NCBI RefSeq assembly: GCF_016803395.1
Contig: NZ_JAEVHL010000007.1
Coordinates: 23,469-87,468 of the forward strand
DNA from: Micromonospora tarensis
GTDB lineage: Bacteria; Actinomycetota; Actinomycetes; Mycobacteriales; Micromonosporaceae
Reading direction: 5' to 3'
Length of the DNA: 64,000 nucleotides
The first letter of the stretch is position 1, and each line of letters begins with the position of its first letter. Below the pieces are notes generated by a model. That model had not been told where the DNA came from and made no database searches. It saw only the letters and a program-made list of their open reading frames with translations. Below are positions 1-9,410 of the stretch, piece by piece. The position numbers and the translations under genes are program-made.

Positions 1-597
1 GTATTGGCTGGTGGCGACGCCGATGACGCCGTGGACGAGCATGCGCGGGTAGGCGGGCTCGCCGGCCAGCTCGTATGGGGCCAGCGCACTAGCGAGCTCC
101 GCGGGATCGGTGGGCAGCGGTTCGGGAAGGTACGGCTCGAGATCGCCGCTGACGTATCGCGTCGTCTTCGTCCCGGCAGCGGCGAATTGGCGGCGCTCGT
201 CAGATGTCGGGCGGTGGGCGAGGCCACGCACGTCGGGGAGCCGGCGCGTCACCTCGCGGCCGGAGTAGTCGGCGTCGCGGCGCCAGCGCTGTAGGTCTGA
301 GCGGGTGATGACATTGGTGGCACGGGTCCAGGATTGGGTGTGCAGGTAGCTGTAGGGCAGGTCGATGGTGCGATCGGCGGGGGCGGCGGTGATGGTGCCG
401 GCGAGCAGGCGCAGGCGCTGCGGTGGGGTGAGGCCGGGCGCTGTCGCCGCGAGTGCCGGGGATGGGGACGCCGAGGGCGTCGCGGGAGCTGGTGTGGCCG
501 ATGACGAGCCGGAGGGTCCGGGTTGGCAGCCAGCGAGGAGGAGGCCGGCGAGCAGCCCCGCCGAGCATCGGCGCGTGGTGAGGGCGGTGCGGAGCAA
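1..597 (-). CDS. Putative secreted lipoprotein, C-terminus cut by the window edge
   Basis: The frame is open from a TTG at 597 to base 1. It begins LLRTALTTRRCSAG and runs through a hydrophobic stretch to a lipobox LLLAGC, then a Ser/Pro/Ala-rich spacer, which is the layout of a lipidated, membrane-tethered exported protein. No ATG or GTG lies just upstream; GGAAGG about 11 nt before the TTG is the best ribosome site. The mature part (YSYLHTQSWTRAT and onward) matches no family I recognise. The 3' end lies outside the window. It sits 70 bp downstream of the TPR gene on the same strand and may be cotranscribed with it. Confidence 0.6.
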   Translation of the reverse strand, partial: MLRTALTTRRCSAGLLAGLLLAGCQPGPSGSSSATPAPATPSASPSPALAATAPGLTPPQRLRLLAGTITAAPADRTIDLPYSYLHTQSWTRATNVITRSDLQRWRRDADYSGREVTRRLPDVRGLAHRPTSDERRQFAAAGTKTTRYVSGDLEPYLPEPLPTDPAELASALAPYELAGEPAYPRMLVHGVIGVATSQY

Positions 598-667
598 GGT
601 GTCTCGTGTCCTTCCGATGCGAGTTTGGTGCGGGTGCGCCCAGGCAATCTGTCCCGGTGATGGGCGT

Positions 668-1798
668 TCAGGTTCGGGCGGTCCGGCCGGTGCCGGGCAT
701 GGCGGTCATCGCGAAGTGCGTGGGATGACCCGGCGGGTCGTTAGCTGTGGTGTGCATGCGGTACAGGGCGGCTGTCATACGCGCGACGGCGGGGTGGTGG
801 GGATGGACACGGCGGTGGTCGGCGATGGTGCGGGCGAGGAGTTGCCGCGCGAGTTCCTGGTGGCCGTGTTCGTGCAGGACGACGGCGAGGGTGGCTTGGG
901 CGGCGAGGGTGGGTAGTGCGTAGGGTCCGTCGGCTTGGGTGTGGTGGCGGATGAGGTCGCTGTAGCAGTCGGCGGCGGCGGTGAGGTTCCCGGCGGCGCG
1001 GTGGGTGGCGGCCAGGACGCGCAGGGCGGCGCGGACTTGCGGGTTGGTGGGGTCCCGGAGGAGGTGGCGGAGGCTGCGGTGTCCCCACTGGGCCCAGGGC
1101 AGCGCGGCGGCTGGTTCGCCGCTGGTTAGGGTGAGGGTGGCCAGGAGCGCGGCGGCGCGGGCGGTCGCGGTGTCCAGGGCGAGCCTGCCGCTGGTGAGGT
1201 CGATGTGCAGGAGCCCGCTGTTCAGGACGTCGATGGCACGCTCGAGCGTGTTGTCGGCGGCGTGGCGCCGGGCCACGTGCAGACGCTGAGCCATGCCCAT
1301 CATCGGGCCGGTGATTTGCCGGGATACGGCTCTCCAGGTGATGTGCAGGTCTGTGCTGGTCGCGCCGACGGTGACGCGGTGGATCGGGCCGAGTGCGTAG
1401 GAGGCGGCCTGGGTCGTCTTGCCGGGTGGGACGAGGTGTGGGGTGCGGTGCAGGATCACTGCGGCGACGGCGCTGCGGATCTCGTCGGCCGGAACCGGTG
1501 TGCGCCCGCAGGACGGCGCGCACAGGTAGACCCTGCCGCAGCCGGGCAGCTGGATGAGGACCATGGATCGCGCGCAGGTGTGGCATGCCAGGAGGTGGGG
1601 TGGCACGGGCGCGGCCTGCACGGTGCGGGCCCGCGAGACCCATTCCTCAACCGTCGCCGGCGACAGGCCATGGCCGCGGGCCACGTCCCGGAACGCTCGG
1701 TGCAGGCCGTTGACGGCGGCGTGCTCGATGCTCGCGGCGACGACATTGGCGACAAAGGCGGGTGTCCACGCGGCGAGGACTGGCGTCCGCGTCGGCAT
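668..1798 (-). CDS. TPR-like helical protein with N-terminal zinc-ribbon-like cysteines
   Basis: The protein is 376 aa. The ATG at 1798 is preceded by AGGAAGGAA, so I prefer it to a longer open frame reaching 1942. Near residues 70-100 there are two cysteine pairs (CHTCARS and CAPSCG) that could hold zinc. The C-terminal half is an Ala/Leu-rich run of helical pairs typical of tetratricopeptide repeats, ending near YRMHTTANDP. Actinomycete proteins of this shape are usually regulators or scaffolds, but I see no clear DNA-binding domain. It lies between the lipoprotein gene and a GNAT gene on the same strand, 272 bp from the latter, so it probably has its own promoter. Confidence 0.7.
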   Translation of the reverse strand: MPTRTPVLAAWTPAFVANVVAASIEHAAVNGLHRAFRDVARGHGLSPATVEEWVSRARTVQAAPVPPHLLACHTCARSMVLIQLPGCGRVYLCAPSCGRTPVPADEIRSAVAAVILHRTPHLVPPGKTTQAASYALGPIHRVTVGATSTDLHITWRAVSRQITGPMMGMAQRLHVARRHAADNTLERAIDVLNSGLLHIDLTSGRLALDTATARAAALLATLTLTSGEPAAALPWAQWGHRSLRHLLRDPTNPQVRAALRVLAATHRAAGNLTAAADCYSDLIRHHTQADGPYALPTLAAQATLAVVLHEHGHQELARQLLARTIADHRRVHPHHPAVARMTAALYRMHTTANDPPGHPTHFAMTAMPGTGRTART

Positions 1799-2070
1799 CG
1801 GCGTTCCTTCCTGCTGTTCGTGTTCAGGTGGTGGGTGCGGGTAGCACCGCTGGGCTGGTGCAGGCGGTCGCAGCCGAGGGCTGCGCATTTGGGCGGAGGG
1901 TGTGGCCGGCGGCGACAGCGGGGGAGTGCCGTCGCTGGCCACGTCGGTCGCCGCTGCCGTCCCTCTCCGGGCGGGCGACCGGCTTGTACGCCCCTTCGTG
2001 GGCCCAGCGCAGCTGGCGGGCGCCGAGGCGGGACGGTCGGGAGCTGTTACCTGGGCGTCTGCACCCCGGC

Positions 2071-2739
2071 CTAGCGCTGCGCGTCAGACTGGGGGCGCGC
2101 CGGCGCGGTGACGGTCGCCGGCCTGGCGATGTTGTCGGGCCAGGATCCGCGAGTTGGGTGAGGGTTGCGGCGCATCGGGGCGATGATCGGCCCGGCGAGC
2201 AGGGTGAGCGCGGGTCTCGGGAGGTAGCCGTGCCGGCGGTACACGTCCTGGCTGCCATGGATGGTTTCGGTCCACGAGGGCATGTCGATGCGGTCGAGGC
2301 GGCTCTCGTGGTGGGTGAGCATCGCCGCGCCGATACCGCGCTGCCGGGCGGCGGGAATGACGGCGAGAACTGCCAGGTGGTAGTGAGGTTCGGTGGGTCG
2401 GACCTGGGTGAGGAGTTGGTCGAGGAGTTCGAACTGCCGCGCGTGCGGGCCGGCGGCGTCGGCCAGTCGGCTGCGGTAGTTCGACGGTGGCGGGATGCTG
2501 CGGTAGCGGTGGAACCCCATCGCGGCGGCGCTCAGGTCGTCGGTTATCTGGATGTCGCCGAAGAACATGGCGTGTTCCACCCAGATGACCGCCACGTCGG
2601 TGAGGATCCGCTGCCGGCAGGTCGCGTCGGGCACCAGCCACTGGGCGAGCGGACCGGAATGCAGGGCGTCGGCGACGATTGCGGCGATTGGTTCCTTGTC
2701 CGCCCACCGGGCGGCACGGGTACGCGGAATGACGTCCAT
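2071..2739 (-). CDS. GNAT-family N-acetyltransferase
   Basis: The protein is 222 aa. The ATG at 2739 has TTGGAGG seven bases upstream, which decides the start over an in-frame upstream extension. The acetyl-CoA pyrophosphate loop is visible as VIPAARQRGIGAAML (R-x-x-G-I-G/A) near residues 126-140, followed by the usual C-terminal GNAT segment (VYRRHGYLPRPALTL). The substrate cannot be read from sequence; toxin, antibiotic or small-amine acetylation are all possible. It lies 43 bp downstream of the GPP34 gene and is probably in its operon. Confidence 0.85.
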   Translation of the reverse strand: MDVIPRTRAARWADKEPIAAIVADALHSGPLAQWLVPDATCRQRILTDVAVIWVEHAMFFGDIQITDDLSAAAMGFHRYRSIPPPSNYRSRLADAAGPHARQFELLDQLLTQVRPTEPHYHLAVLAVIPAARQRGIGAAMLTHHESRLDRIDMPSWTETIHGSQDVYRRHGYLPRPALTLLAGPIIAPMRRNPHPTRGSWPDNIARPATVTAPARPQSDAQR

Positions 2740-2782
2740 GAGATGCCTCCAAGGGCAGCGGATCGGGTGGGATGGTGCGGGC

Positions 2783-3466
2783 TCACCGGTAGGCGGCGGT
2801 GGCGAGGTCACCGACGGCGGCGTCGACCGCGGCGGTGATGTCGCGTACCTGCCGGTGGTGCTGCGCGGCGATGGTGCGTAGCTGCACGGTGAGGGCGGCG
2901 ATGTCGTCGGCGAGGTAGAGGTGGTTGGTCAGTCCGAGGGTCGCGACGAGGCCGCCGAGGGCGGCGGTGTGGTTGTCGGGCTGGTCACGGCCGGCGGCGA
3001 TGTAGTGCAGCCGGGCGCGGGCGACGACCGGCCACTTCAGGTCGGCGGGCAGGTAGCGGTCGGTCCGGGCCAGCCCGCCGAGGCGGCGGCGCACGTCGTG
3101 GCGCAGGATCCCGCCAGCGTGCAGGCCTGCGCGGGTGCGGTCGTACAGGTCGTCGGCGAACCCGCGCAACCACCCCCGCAGCGACAGGGCCGGATGGGCG
3201 TAGCGGATAGAGGCCAGGGCGGTATCGGCGATCAGGTCCCCGACCGGGTGGTCCAGGTGCAGCCAGACACGCTGCTCCTCGCCCGGCCCGGTGTCGCCGC
3301 TGGTGTCGAGAGCGATCCGCCCGGCGAGGAAAAGGTCGATGAGTACCGCACCGGCCAGACCGAGGGCGAGGGCCTGGCGGTGAATGTGCGGGTGGCCGGT
3401 GTCGTCGTCGTGACCGAGCAGGAACAACTCGTCCCGCAACGGCAACTGGGGGATGGAGGAGGCCAT
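2783..3466 (-). CDS. GPP34 (GOLPH3/VPS74-like) domain protein
   Basis: The protein is 227 aa, the usual length for bacterial GPP34 proteins. It opens with the family pattern LPLRDELFLLGHDDDTG, followed by a Gly/Ala/Leu helix (LALGLAGAVLIDLFLAGRI) and helical repeats to the C-terminus (LGLTNHLYLADDIAALTVQL). Eukaryotic GOLPH3/VPS74 binds phosphatidylinositol-4-phosphate and glycosyltransferase tails. Actinobacterial members are abundant but mostly uncharacterised, with a membrane-binding role presumed. It is 14 bp downstream of the acetamidase gene in a same-strand run that also contains a permease, so cotranscription is likely; why a GPP34 protein joins an amidase-permease pair is unclear. 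Confidence 0.85.
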   Translation of the reverse strand: MASSIPQLPLRDELFLLGHDDDTGHPHIHRQALALGLAGAVLIDLFLAGRIALDTSGDTGPGEEQRVWLHLDHPVGDLIADTALASIRYAHPALSLRGWLRGFADDLYDRTRAGLHAGGILRHDVRRRLGGLARTDRYLPADLKWPVVARARLHYIAAGRDQPDNHTAALGGLVATLGLTNHLYLADDIAALTVQLRTIAAQHHRQVRDITAAVDAAVGDLATAAYR

Positions 3467-3480
3467 GTGGATCCCGCCCT

Positions 3481-4485
3481 CTACCGCGGCACGCCGGCGT
3501 GCTGTCGGAGGCGGGCGTGCATCCCGCCGTAGGCGGCCTGCGGCTGCGGAAGCAGTAGCTTGTCGACGGCGGCGAGGACCGTGTAGTTCGGGTCGCAGAC
3601 GTTGCCGATCGGCGCCCGCCCGGCCTGCGACACCAGCTGGTAGGCGTCGAGCTGCTCCAGGCCGGTGAGGTCACTCACCCAGCCGACCAAGTCGCGGTGC
3701 GCGATCCGGTACGCGTCCTCGAGGGGACGGGCGCAGCCAACTGACATGATCGACGTGTCGGTCTCCAGACGGGGCCACACCGTCGGAACGCCCTTGATGA
3801 CCTCGATGATCAGGGTGGTGGTCGTGGCGATCTCCACCCCGACGCCGCAGGCCTCACCCTCGCCCTGGCGGGCGTGGCCGTCGCCGAGGGCGAGCATCGC
3901 CCCGTGCACGTTCACCCCCAGGTACAGGGTGGCCCCGGCGCGCAGCTCCGGGCTGTCCAGGTTCCCGCCATGGGAGTCGGGGACGATCGTGGAGCGGGCC
4001 TCGAACCCGCCGGGCGCGACCCCGATCGTGCCGATCATCGGGTCCAGGGGCAGGTCGACGCTGTGGTCGCTGCCCGTGGCGTGGAAGCGGACCGTCCCGG
4101 TCTGCCGGTCGATGTCGTACACCCACACCCGCTCCTCCAGCGGCGGCTGCAGCGTAGCGGTGTGCGAGGTCGAGGTGAGTGCTCCGAAGTGCGGGAACGT
4201 CGACGAGACTCCCCAGTCCCGGGCGGGCTCGATGGCAGCGAGGTGGATCGCGAGGGTGTCGCCGGGCTCAGCGTCCTCGACGAAGAACGGCCCCGACACC
4301 GGGTTCAGGTACGGCATCCGGCACACCCGCGACGGCAAGTCCGCCGGCCCGCGCACGAGACCGCCGAAGCAGTCCTCCGTGAACACCCGCAGCACGTCGC
4401 CGGAGCGGACGTGGGCCACCGGCATCCGGCCACCGAAGGTGTAGGCCAACTCATCGCGAGCCGGACGGTAAGTGATCGTGTCCAT
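3481..4485 (-). CDS. Acetamidase/formamidase family protein (FmdA_AmdA)
   Basis: The protein is 334 aa and hydrolyses short aliphatic amides to ammonia and the carboxylate in characterised relatives. Family landmarks are the DPMIGTIGVAP segment, HGGNLDSPELRAGATLYLGV, and GDGHARQGEGEACGVGVE, where the metal/active-site Asp, His and Glu lie. The ATG at 4485 begins five bases after the permease stop at 4491-4493, so the two genes are translationally close and almost certainly one operon. The permease next door suggests uptake of an amide or amine nitrogen source followed by cytoplasmic hydrolysis. Substrate specificity is not determinable here. Confidence 0.9.
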   Translation of the reverse strand: MDTITYRPARDELAYTFGGRMPVAHVRSGDVLRVFTEDCFGGLVRGPADLPSRVCRMPYLNPVSGPFFVEDAEPGDTLAIHLAAIEPARDWGVSSTFPHFGALTSTSHTATLQPPLEERVWVYDIDRQTGTVRFHATGSDHSVDLPLDPMIGTIGVAPGGFEARSTIVPDSHGGNLDSPELRAGATLYLGVNVHGAMLALGDGHARQGEGEACGVGVEIATTTTLIIEVIKGVPTVWPRLETDTSIMSVGCARPLEDAYRIAHRDLVGWVSDLTGLEQLDAYQLVSQAGRAPIGNVCDPNYTVLAAVDKLLLPQPQAAYGGMHARLRQHAGVPR

Positions 4486-4490
4486 GCCGG

Positions 4491-5897
4491 TCACACCCGT
4501 TCCACGTGACGGGCCTGCGGCTGCGCGGGCGCCAAACCCGACAGCGCGGGCCGGCGGCCGGCCAGGTACAGGCCGGCGAGAACGACCATGCCGAGGGCGA
4601 GCCAGGCCAGGCCGAGGCGCTGCGCGGCGATATTGGCGTTGACCACCACGTAGGCGAGGATCGCGAACCCGATCCCGGGCATGACCAGGTGCGCCCACCA
4701 GTTGCCGCTGCGCTGGCGGATGAGGTGGTGCACGACCACGGATACGTGCAGCACGAGGAAGGCGACCATCGCCCCGAAGTTGATCAGCGACGACAGAAGG
4801 GTGATCCCGTCGGCGCGGGTGGCCATGTAGAGGCCGAGGGCGAGGGACACGGCACCGGTGAGCAGGGTGGCGTTGATCGGCACGTTGCGGCGGATCGACA
4901 CCTTCGCCAGGAACGCAGGCAGTTGCCGATCGCGGGCCATCGCGTACAGCAGCCGGGACGTGGCGACCTGCGCGACCATCGAGTTCGGCAGGCCCCACGC
5001 GATGGCCGTCGCCACCGCGCACAGGGTCGCCAGCCAACTCCCGCCGGCCACGGCGGCGGCGTCGTAGAACGCGGTCCCGTTCGGGTCACCATTCGCCAGG
5101 AGACCGGCCGGGTCGGGGACGAGTATCGCGGCCAGCCACGTCTGGACGATGAACAGCACCCCGGCCAGGATCAGGACGGCGGCCATGGCGCGGCCGATCT
5201 GCCGGGAACCGCCCTTGGTCTCCTCGGCCAGCATGCTGATGCCGTCGAAGCCGAGGAACGACAGCACCGCGATCGACACCGCGCCCGCGACGAGCGACCA
5301 GGTGAAGGTGTCGGCGTTGTAGAACGCCTCCCAGCTGAACCAGCCCCTGCCCGAGGCGAGGGCCCAGCCGGCAATGGCCAAGAAGATCGCCAGGACGATC
5401 AACTCGCCGACGAGCATGACCCGAGTGACCACCGCGGTCATCCGGATCCCGACCGAGTTGACGACCGTGTTGACCGCCACGAACACGAGCAGCCACAGCC
5501 ACACCGGCACCGCCGGGACCGTGGCGTGCATCGCCATCGACGCCACCAGGTACAGCAGACCCGGCACGAGAACGTAGTCGAGCAGGATCACCCAGCCGAC
5601 CAGGAACCCGACCGGCGCGCTGATGCCCCGACCGGCGTAGTTGTAGACGCTGCCCGACATCGGGAACGCCTTGACCATCTGCGCGTAGGAGAACGCGGTG
5701 AACACCAACGCCACCACACCGACCGCGTACGCCAGGGCCACCATCCCGCCGGAGCCGGCGTACACGCTGCCGAAGATCGCCATCGGCGCGATCGGCACCA
5801 TGTACACCAGCCCATACGCGACCAAGTCGCGGAACCGCAGCCTCCGCGCCAACTCCTGCCGGTAGCCGTACCGGGCTAACTCGTCTTGCTCATACAT
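4491..5897 (-). CDS. APC-family amino acid/amine permease
   Basis: The protein is 468 aa with about twelve hydrophobic segments. It starts MYEQDELARYGYRQELARRL, with AAAGAGAGG seven bases upstream, so I prefer 5897 over a longer frame to 5978. The first helix carries the APC-type motif (DLVAYGLVYMVPIAPMAIFG) and helix 6 shows SFLGFDGISMLAEETKGG, typical of the APC superfamily. It imports amino acids, polyamines or related compounds. It is the first gene of a run continuing into the acetamidase (5-bp gap) and then GPP34, so its likely cargo is an amide or amine handled by that enzyme. Confidence 0.9.
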   Translation of the reverse strand: MYEQDELARYGYRQELARRLRFRDLVAYGLVYMVPIAPMAIFGSVYAGSGGMVALAYAVGVVALVFTAFSYAQMVKAFPMSGSVYNYAGRGISAPVGFLVGWVILLDYVLVPGLLYLVASMAMHATVPAVPVWLWLLVFVAVNTVVNSVGIRMTAVVTRVMLVGELIVLAIFLAIAGWALASGRGWFSWEAFYNADTFTWSLVAGAVSIAVLSFLGFDGISMLAEETKGGSRQIGRAMAAVLILAGVLFIVQTWLAAILVPDPAGLLANGDPNGTAFYDAAAVAGGSWLATLCAVATAIAWGLPNSMVAQVATSRLLYAMARDRQLPAFLAKVSIRRNVPINATLLTGAVSLALGLYMATRADGITLLSSLINFGAMVAFLVLHVSVVVHHLIRQRSGNWWAHLVMPGIGFAILAYVVVNANIAAQRLGLAWLALGMVVLAGLYLAGRRPALSGLAPAQPQARHVERV

Positions 5898-6217
5898 CAG
5901 CGAGCCTCTCTTTCCCCATCGATTGCTCGGGCCTAGCGCCAGGTGGTGGACGCCCACCCGGCTTGAATGCGACGCCATCAGCGCCCGCGCCTCCGGCCGT
6001 TACTGGATCGCGTGCTGCCAGCGATGCCCCTTGAGCAGGTGATCCGCGTCGTGATCGAGGGTCGCGTCCGCAGCGGGAAAGATCGACCCCGATTGGTGGG
6101 GATCATCGGTCCGCCGGGACTCCACGGATCACGGGGAGTACTCGGTTGGATGGCTTCCGTCACAGCGGCGGTGATCGCTAACGTGCTACTCACGGCGGCC
6201 CGGAGGAGGAGGCGGGG
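5898..6217. other. Divergent intergenic region
   Basis: These 320 bp separate the minus-strand permease from the plus-strand regulator and must carry both promoters. No convincing coding frame is present; apparent frames are extensions or shadows of the flanking genes. The regulator start has GGAGGAGG just upstream. I could not pick out a reliable -35/-10 pair or operator by eye. Confidence 0.5.
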
Positions 6218-7555
6218 ATGGCGAGGAGCGCGCGTAGTTACCAGCGAGAGGCCGACGAGCTTCGCGCCAGCGGGTGGACGTACCGGCAGATCGCCTCGCA
6301 CTGGCGGAAGCGGTACCGGTTCAACCCGCGGGTGGCCTTCCGCCTCGCGCACGGCCTGACACAGGCTGACGTGGCGCGGCGCTGGAACGAGCAGTGGCCA
6401 GACGCGGACGCGCCGAAGACCGCCAAGCAGATCTCGTACTGGGAGATCTGGCCGGGCCCGGCGGGCCGGGCACCGTCGTTGAACACGCTGAACAAGCTGG
6501 CGTTTCTCTACCGGTGCGCGGCCGGCGACCTGCTCGGCGGCGAGGACCACAGTCACCTCGACACAGCGGCCTTGCGTGCGAGCGAACCGGAGCCGCACGC
6601 GGGCGGGCCGACCGGCGAGCGCACCACCGGCGCTCCGCTGCCCGCCAGCACGGTCTTGACCCGGGTCACCGATCGGATCGTCGAGGACTTCGAGATCCTG
6701 ACCGACACCTACCGGCATCTCGACTACCGGGAGGGCTCAGGCCGGGTGAGCGTGGATGTCGGCGCTCACCTGCACCGGATGTTGGAGGTCAGCAACCGCA
6801 CGACCAACGCTGGTACCCATCACCGGCTGCTGCGCGCCGCGGGTGACGCCGCCCAGCTCGCGGCTTGGTTCGCCATCGACGCTCAGCGCTACCAACAGGC
6901 ACACGGCTTCTGCCGGCTCACGATCTCGCTCGCCGAAAAGGCGAACGACCGAGCTCTGCACTCGTATGGTCTCGGCGTTCTCAGCCAGATCCACCTGCAC
7001 CGCGGCGACGGCCGTACCGCCCTCAGCCTGCTGGGCACCGCCCGTGACGTCGGCGGGCAGGGCATGCCGGCCGCTGTCAACTCCTGGCTGGGTGAGGCGA
7101 TCGGTGAGGCGTACGGCCTCCTTGACGAGCCTCGCCGGGGAATGACCGCCTTGGCAGAAGCCGAACGGGTCTTCGACGGCGTTAGCGCCGCAAACACGCC
7201 CGGCTGGCTGAGCTTCTTCAACGCCGACTGCCACGCCGCCCGGCTCAAGGGTCGATGCCTGACCCGGCTCAGCCGTCCCACCGACGCGACCCGCTCGCTC
7301 TACGAAGCGTTGACCCTGCTGCCCGCTGACTTCGTCCGGGAACGCTCCGGCACCTTCATCGACCTCGCGGTCGCGTACACGCAGATGAACCAGATCGAGC
7401 AGGCCTGCCATGCGGCCACCCAGGCTGACATCCTCGCGCGTCGGACCGGATCCGAGCGCAATCGCAAGCGCCTACGGCAGCTCCTGATCGACCTGCTGCC
7501 TTGGGCCGGCCTCGACTGCGTTCAGAGCCTCTACCGGCAGGTGCTGATTAACTAG
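6218..7555 (+). CDS. XRE-like HTH transcriptional regulator with TPR C-terminal region
   Basis: The protein is 445 aa; its ATG follows GGAGGAGG. The N-terminus (residues 1-110) contains two helix-turn-helix-like segments: ELRASGWTYRQIASHWRKR, and an XRE-type region around RLAHGLTQADVARRWNEQW with ISYWEIW. From about residue 150 to the end are paired helices (YGLGVLSQIHLHRGDGRTAL and similar) typical of TPR regulators that sense peptides or small ligands. Such TPR regulators often control an adjacent transporter; the EamA exporter 34 bp downstream is the obvious candidate. No ligand can be assigned. Confidence 0.8.
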   Translation: MARSARSYQREADELRASGWTYRQIASHWRKRYRFNPRVAFRLAHGLTQADVARRWNEQWPDADAPKTAKQISYWEIWPGPAGRAPSLNTLNKLAFLYRCAAGDLLGGEDHSHLDTAALRASEPEPHAGGPTGERTTGAPLPASTVLTRVTDRIVEDFEILTDTYRHLDYREGSGRVSVDVGAHLHRMLEVSNRTTNAGTHHRLLRAAGDAAQLAAWFAIDAQRYQQAHGFCRLTISLAEKANDRALHSYGLGVLSQIHLHRGDGRTALSLLGTARDVGGQGMPAAVNSWLGEAIGEAYGLLDEPRRGMTALAEAERVFDGVSAANTPGWLSFFNADCHAARLKGRCLTRLSRPTDATRSLYEALTLLPADFVRERSGTFIDLAVAYTQMNQIEQACHAATQADILARRTGSERNRKRLRQLLIDLLPWAGLDCVQSLYRQVLIN

Positions 7556-7589
7556 AGCGCGTGCGTACGTCGACCCGCTCCGACCCGCT

Positions 7590-8465
7590 GTGACCCGCCG
7601 CTCCTGGATTGAACTGGTCATCCTGTCCGCCCTGTGGGGCGCGGTGTACCCGCTCATCACCGTCGCTCTGCGGGATCTCTCGCCAGCGCTCGTCGTCCTT
7701 GGCCGAGTGCTCCTCGCCGCGCTTCTGCTGCTTCCCCTCGCGATACGCCGGGACGCGCTTCGGCCCGTTTGGCGCAACCCGCGGGCGATCATCGAGACGG
7801 TGCTGGTGCAGTCCACGGCGCCGCTGCTGCTGCTCACCTACGGCCAGCAGTACGTGTCGGCAAGCGTCGCCGGCATCCTCCTTGGTGCGCAGCCACTGTT
7901 CGTTGCGCTCCTCGCCCTCCGCTTCGCACCTGATGAGCGTCCGCATGGCTGGCAGGGCCTGACCGGGGTGCTCCTCGGCCTGATCGGCCTGGTCTTGCTT
8001 TTCGGCGTTGACCTGCGTGGAGGTCGACTGGCGCTGCTCGGCGGCGCGCTCATCCTCGTCGCGGCGGTCTGCTATGCCGCAGGCGCGATGCTGATACATC
8101 GCAGATATGCCGAGGCTCCGCCCCTCGGCGTCGCCACCTCCGCCATGCTGGTCACCACCGCAGCCGTGGCCGTGCCCGCCTCGGCCACGGTTCCAAGCAG
8201 ATTGCCCGGCTTGGAAGCGACAGCGGCCCTGCTCGTGCTCGGGATCGCGTGCACGGGCGCGACGCTCGCGTTGTTCTACAAGCTCATCACCCAGATTGGA
8301 CCTGCCCGCGCCGCGCTCGCCTTTTATCTCTCACCCGCGTTCGCCGTCGCCTTCGGCGTGGCCCTCCTGGGCGAGCAGATCAGCATGGCCGCTGTCCTCG
8401 GGCTCGCGGCGATCATTGTCGGGTCCGTACTCGCCGCCCACCGCAGCGAGCCGACACCTCCGTGA
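7590..8465 (+). CDS. EamA/DMT-superfamily membrane transporter
   Basis: The protein is 291 aa with ten predicted membrane segments in two repeated EamA halves. It begins SWIELVILSALWGAVYPLI, the classic first DMT helix, and the second half starts near VAVPASATVPSRLPGLEATA. Relatives export amino acids, metabolites or drugs by proton exchange. The start is a GTG at 7590 with no good ribosome site, consistent with translation coupled to the upstream regulator, which ends at 7555. The C-terminus (LGEQISMAAVLGLAAIIVGS) matches the family end. The substrate is unknown. Confidence 0.85.
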   Translation: MTRRSWIELVILSALWGAVYPLITVALRDLSPALVVLGRVLLAALLLLPLAIRRDALRPVWRNPRAIIETVLVQSTAPLLLLTYGQQYVSASVAGILLGAQPLFVALLALRFAPDERPHGWQGLTGVLLGLIGLVLLFGVDLRGGRLALLGGALILVAAVCYAAGAMLIHRRYAEAPPLGVATSAMLVTTAAVAVPASATVPSRLPGLEATAALLVLGIACTGATLALFYKLITQIGPARAALAFYLSPAFAVAFGVALLGEQISMAAVLGLAAIIVGSVLAAHRSEPTPP

Positions 8466-8714
8466 TGCCTGTTTCCACCCCTCGACGGGGCTCACCGTGT
8501 CGGGATCCCCGAGCGGTCTCGGGCCGCGTTTGGCGCAGCCTTCGTGTCCCGCCCTCACCCGCCCGGTCCTCGCGGGGGAGTTTCACCTCTGCAAGTTCAT
8601 GCTTGCGGGCAACTCCGCCGCTCAAGACGTAGCGATTGACAAGCGCGGAGAGCTGCCGGGCCCTTACGTGATCAGCCGGAGTCAACGGCGGCGAGACGTA
8701 CTCGACGCTTGGCC

Positions 8715-9410
8715 TCAGCCGATCGAGGCGAAGCGGTCGGAGAGGGCGTAGCGATGGAATACGACGTCTCCGACCTGTCGTACCTCGACAAGGCGGGCCC
8801 GGCTTGTTGATGTCCATGAGAATGACCCCGGGTTCACGAACCGGGGAGCGTCGGCCTCGCCGACGAAGAAGGGTGCCACGACGAGGTGCAGTTCGTCAGC
8901 AAGATCCGCCGTCAGCAGTGCGGTGTGTACGCTGCTGCCACCCTCGACTAGGAGCCGACCGATGCCGCGCCCGGCGAGGTCGGCCAATACGCGCGGGAAT
9001 GAGAGCGGGTCGCCGCCGTCGGCGACCGTCGCCACCGACCCGAGGTGTTCCCGCTGCTTGGCGATCGCGCTGGTCTCGCAGTACACGATCTTCTCGATGT
9101 CACCGGTGGTGAAGAACGCCGCAGTGGGATCGAGGTCGCCCCCGCGGCTCACTGTGACCTTGACCGGCGTGGCCGAGAGTCCGGCGGCGGTCCGGGCTTC
9201 GCGGCGGGCTTCGGACCGCACCATGAGCCGGGGGTTGTCTCGGCGGACGGTGTTGGCTCCGACGAGGATCGCGTCGCAGGCGGCCCGCACCGCGTCGACC
9301 CGGTCGAGGTCCTGCTTGTTGGAGAGGATGAGTCGAGTGGAGCCGGCCGTGTCGATGTAGCCGTCGAGGGACATGGCGCACTTGAGCAGGACGTACGGTC
9401 GGTCACTCAC
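8715..9410 (-). CDS. RibD C-terminal/dihydrofolate-reductase-like NADPH reductase
   Basis: The protein is 231 aa and matches the RibD reductase domain: LLKCAMSLDGYI at the N-terminus, the AILVGANTVRRDNPRLMVR loop and LLVEGGSSVHTALL near the NADPH site. In riboflavin synthesis this fold reduces the ribosylamino-pyrimidine, but here the deaminase domain and other rib genes are absent, so another substrate is likely. The first in-frame GTG (9419) overlaps the AGGAG itself. The second GTG at 9410, eight bases after AGGAG, is therefore the better start. It overlaps the HTH-SLOG stop by 8 bp, indicating translational coupling. Confidence 0.85.
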   Translation of the reverse strand: MSDRPYVLLKCAMSLDGYIDTAGSTRLILSNKQDLDRVDAVRAACDAILVGANTVRRDNPRLMVRSEARREARTAAGLSATPVKVTVSRGGDLDPTAAFFTTGDIEKIVYCETSAIAKQREHLGSVATVADGGDPLSFPRVLADLAGRGIGRLLVEGGSSVHTALLTADLADELHLVVAPFFVGEADAPRFVNPGSFSWTSTSRARLVEVRQVGDVVFHRYALSDRFASIG

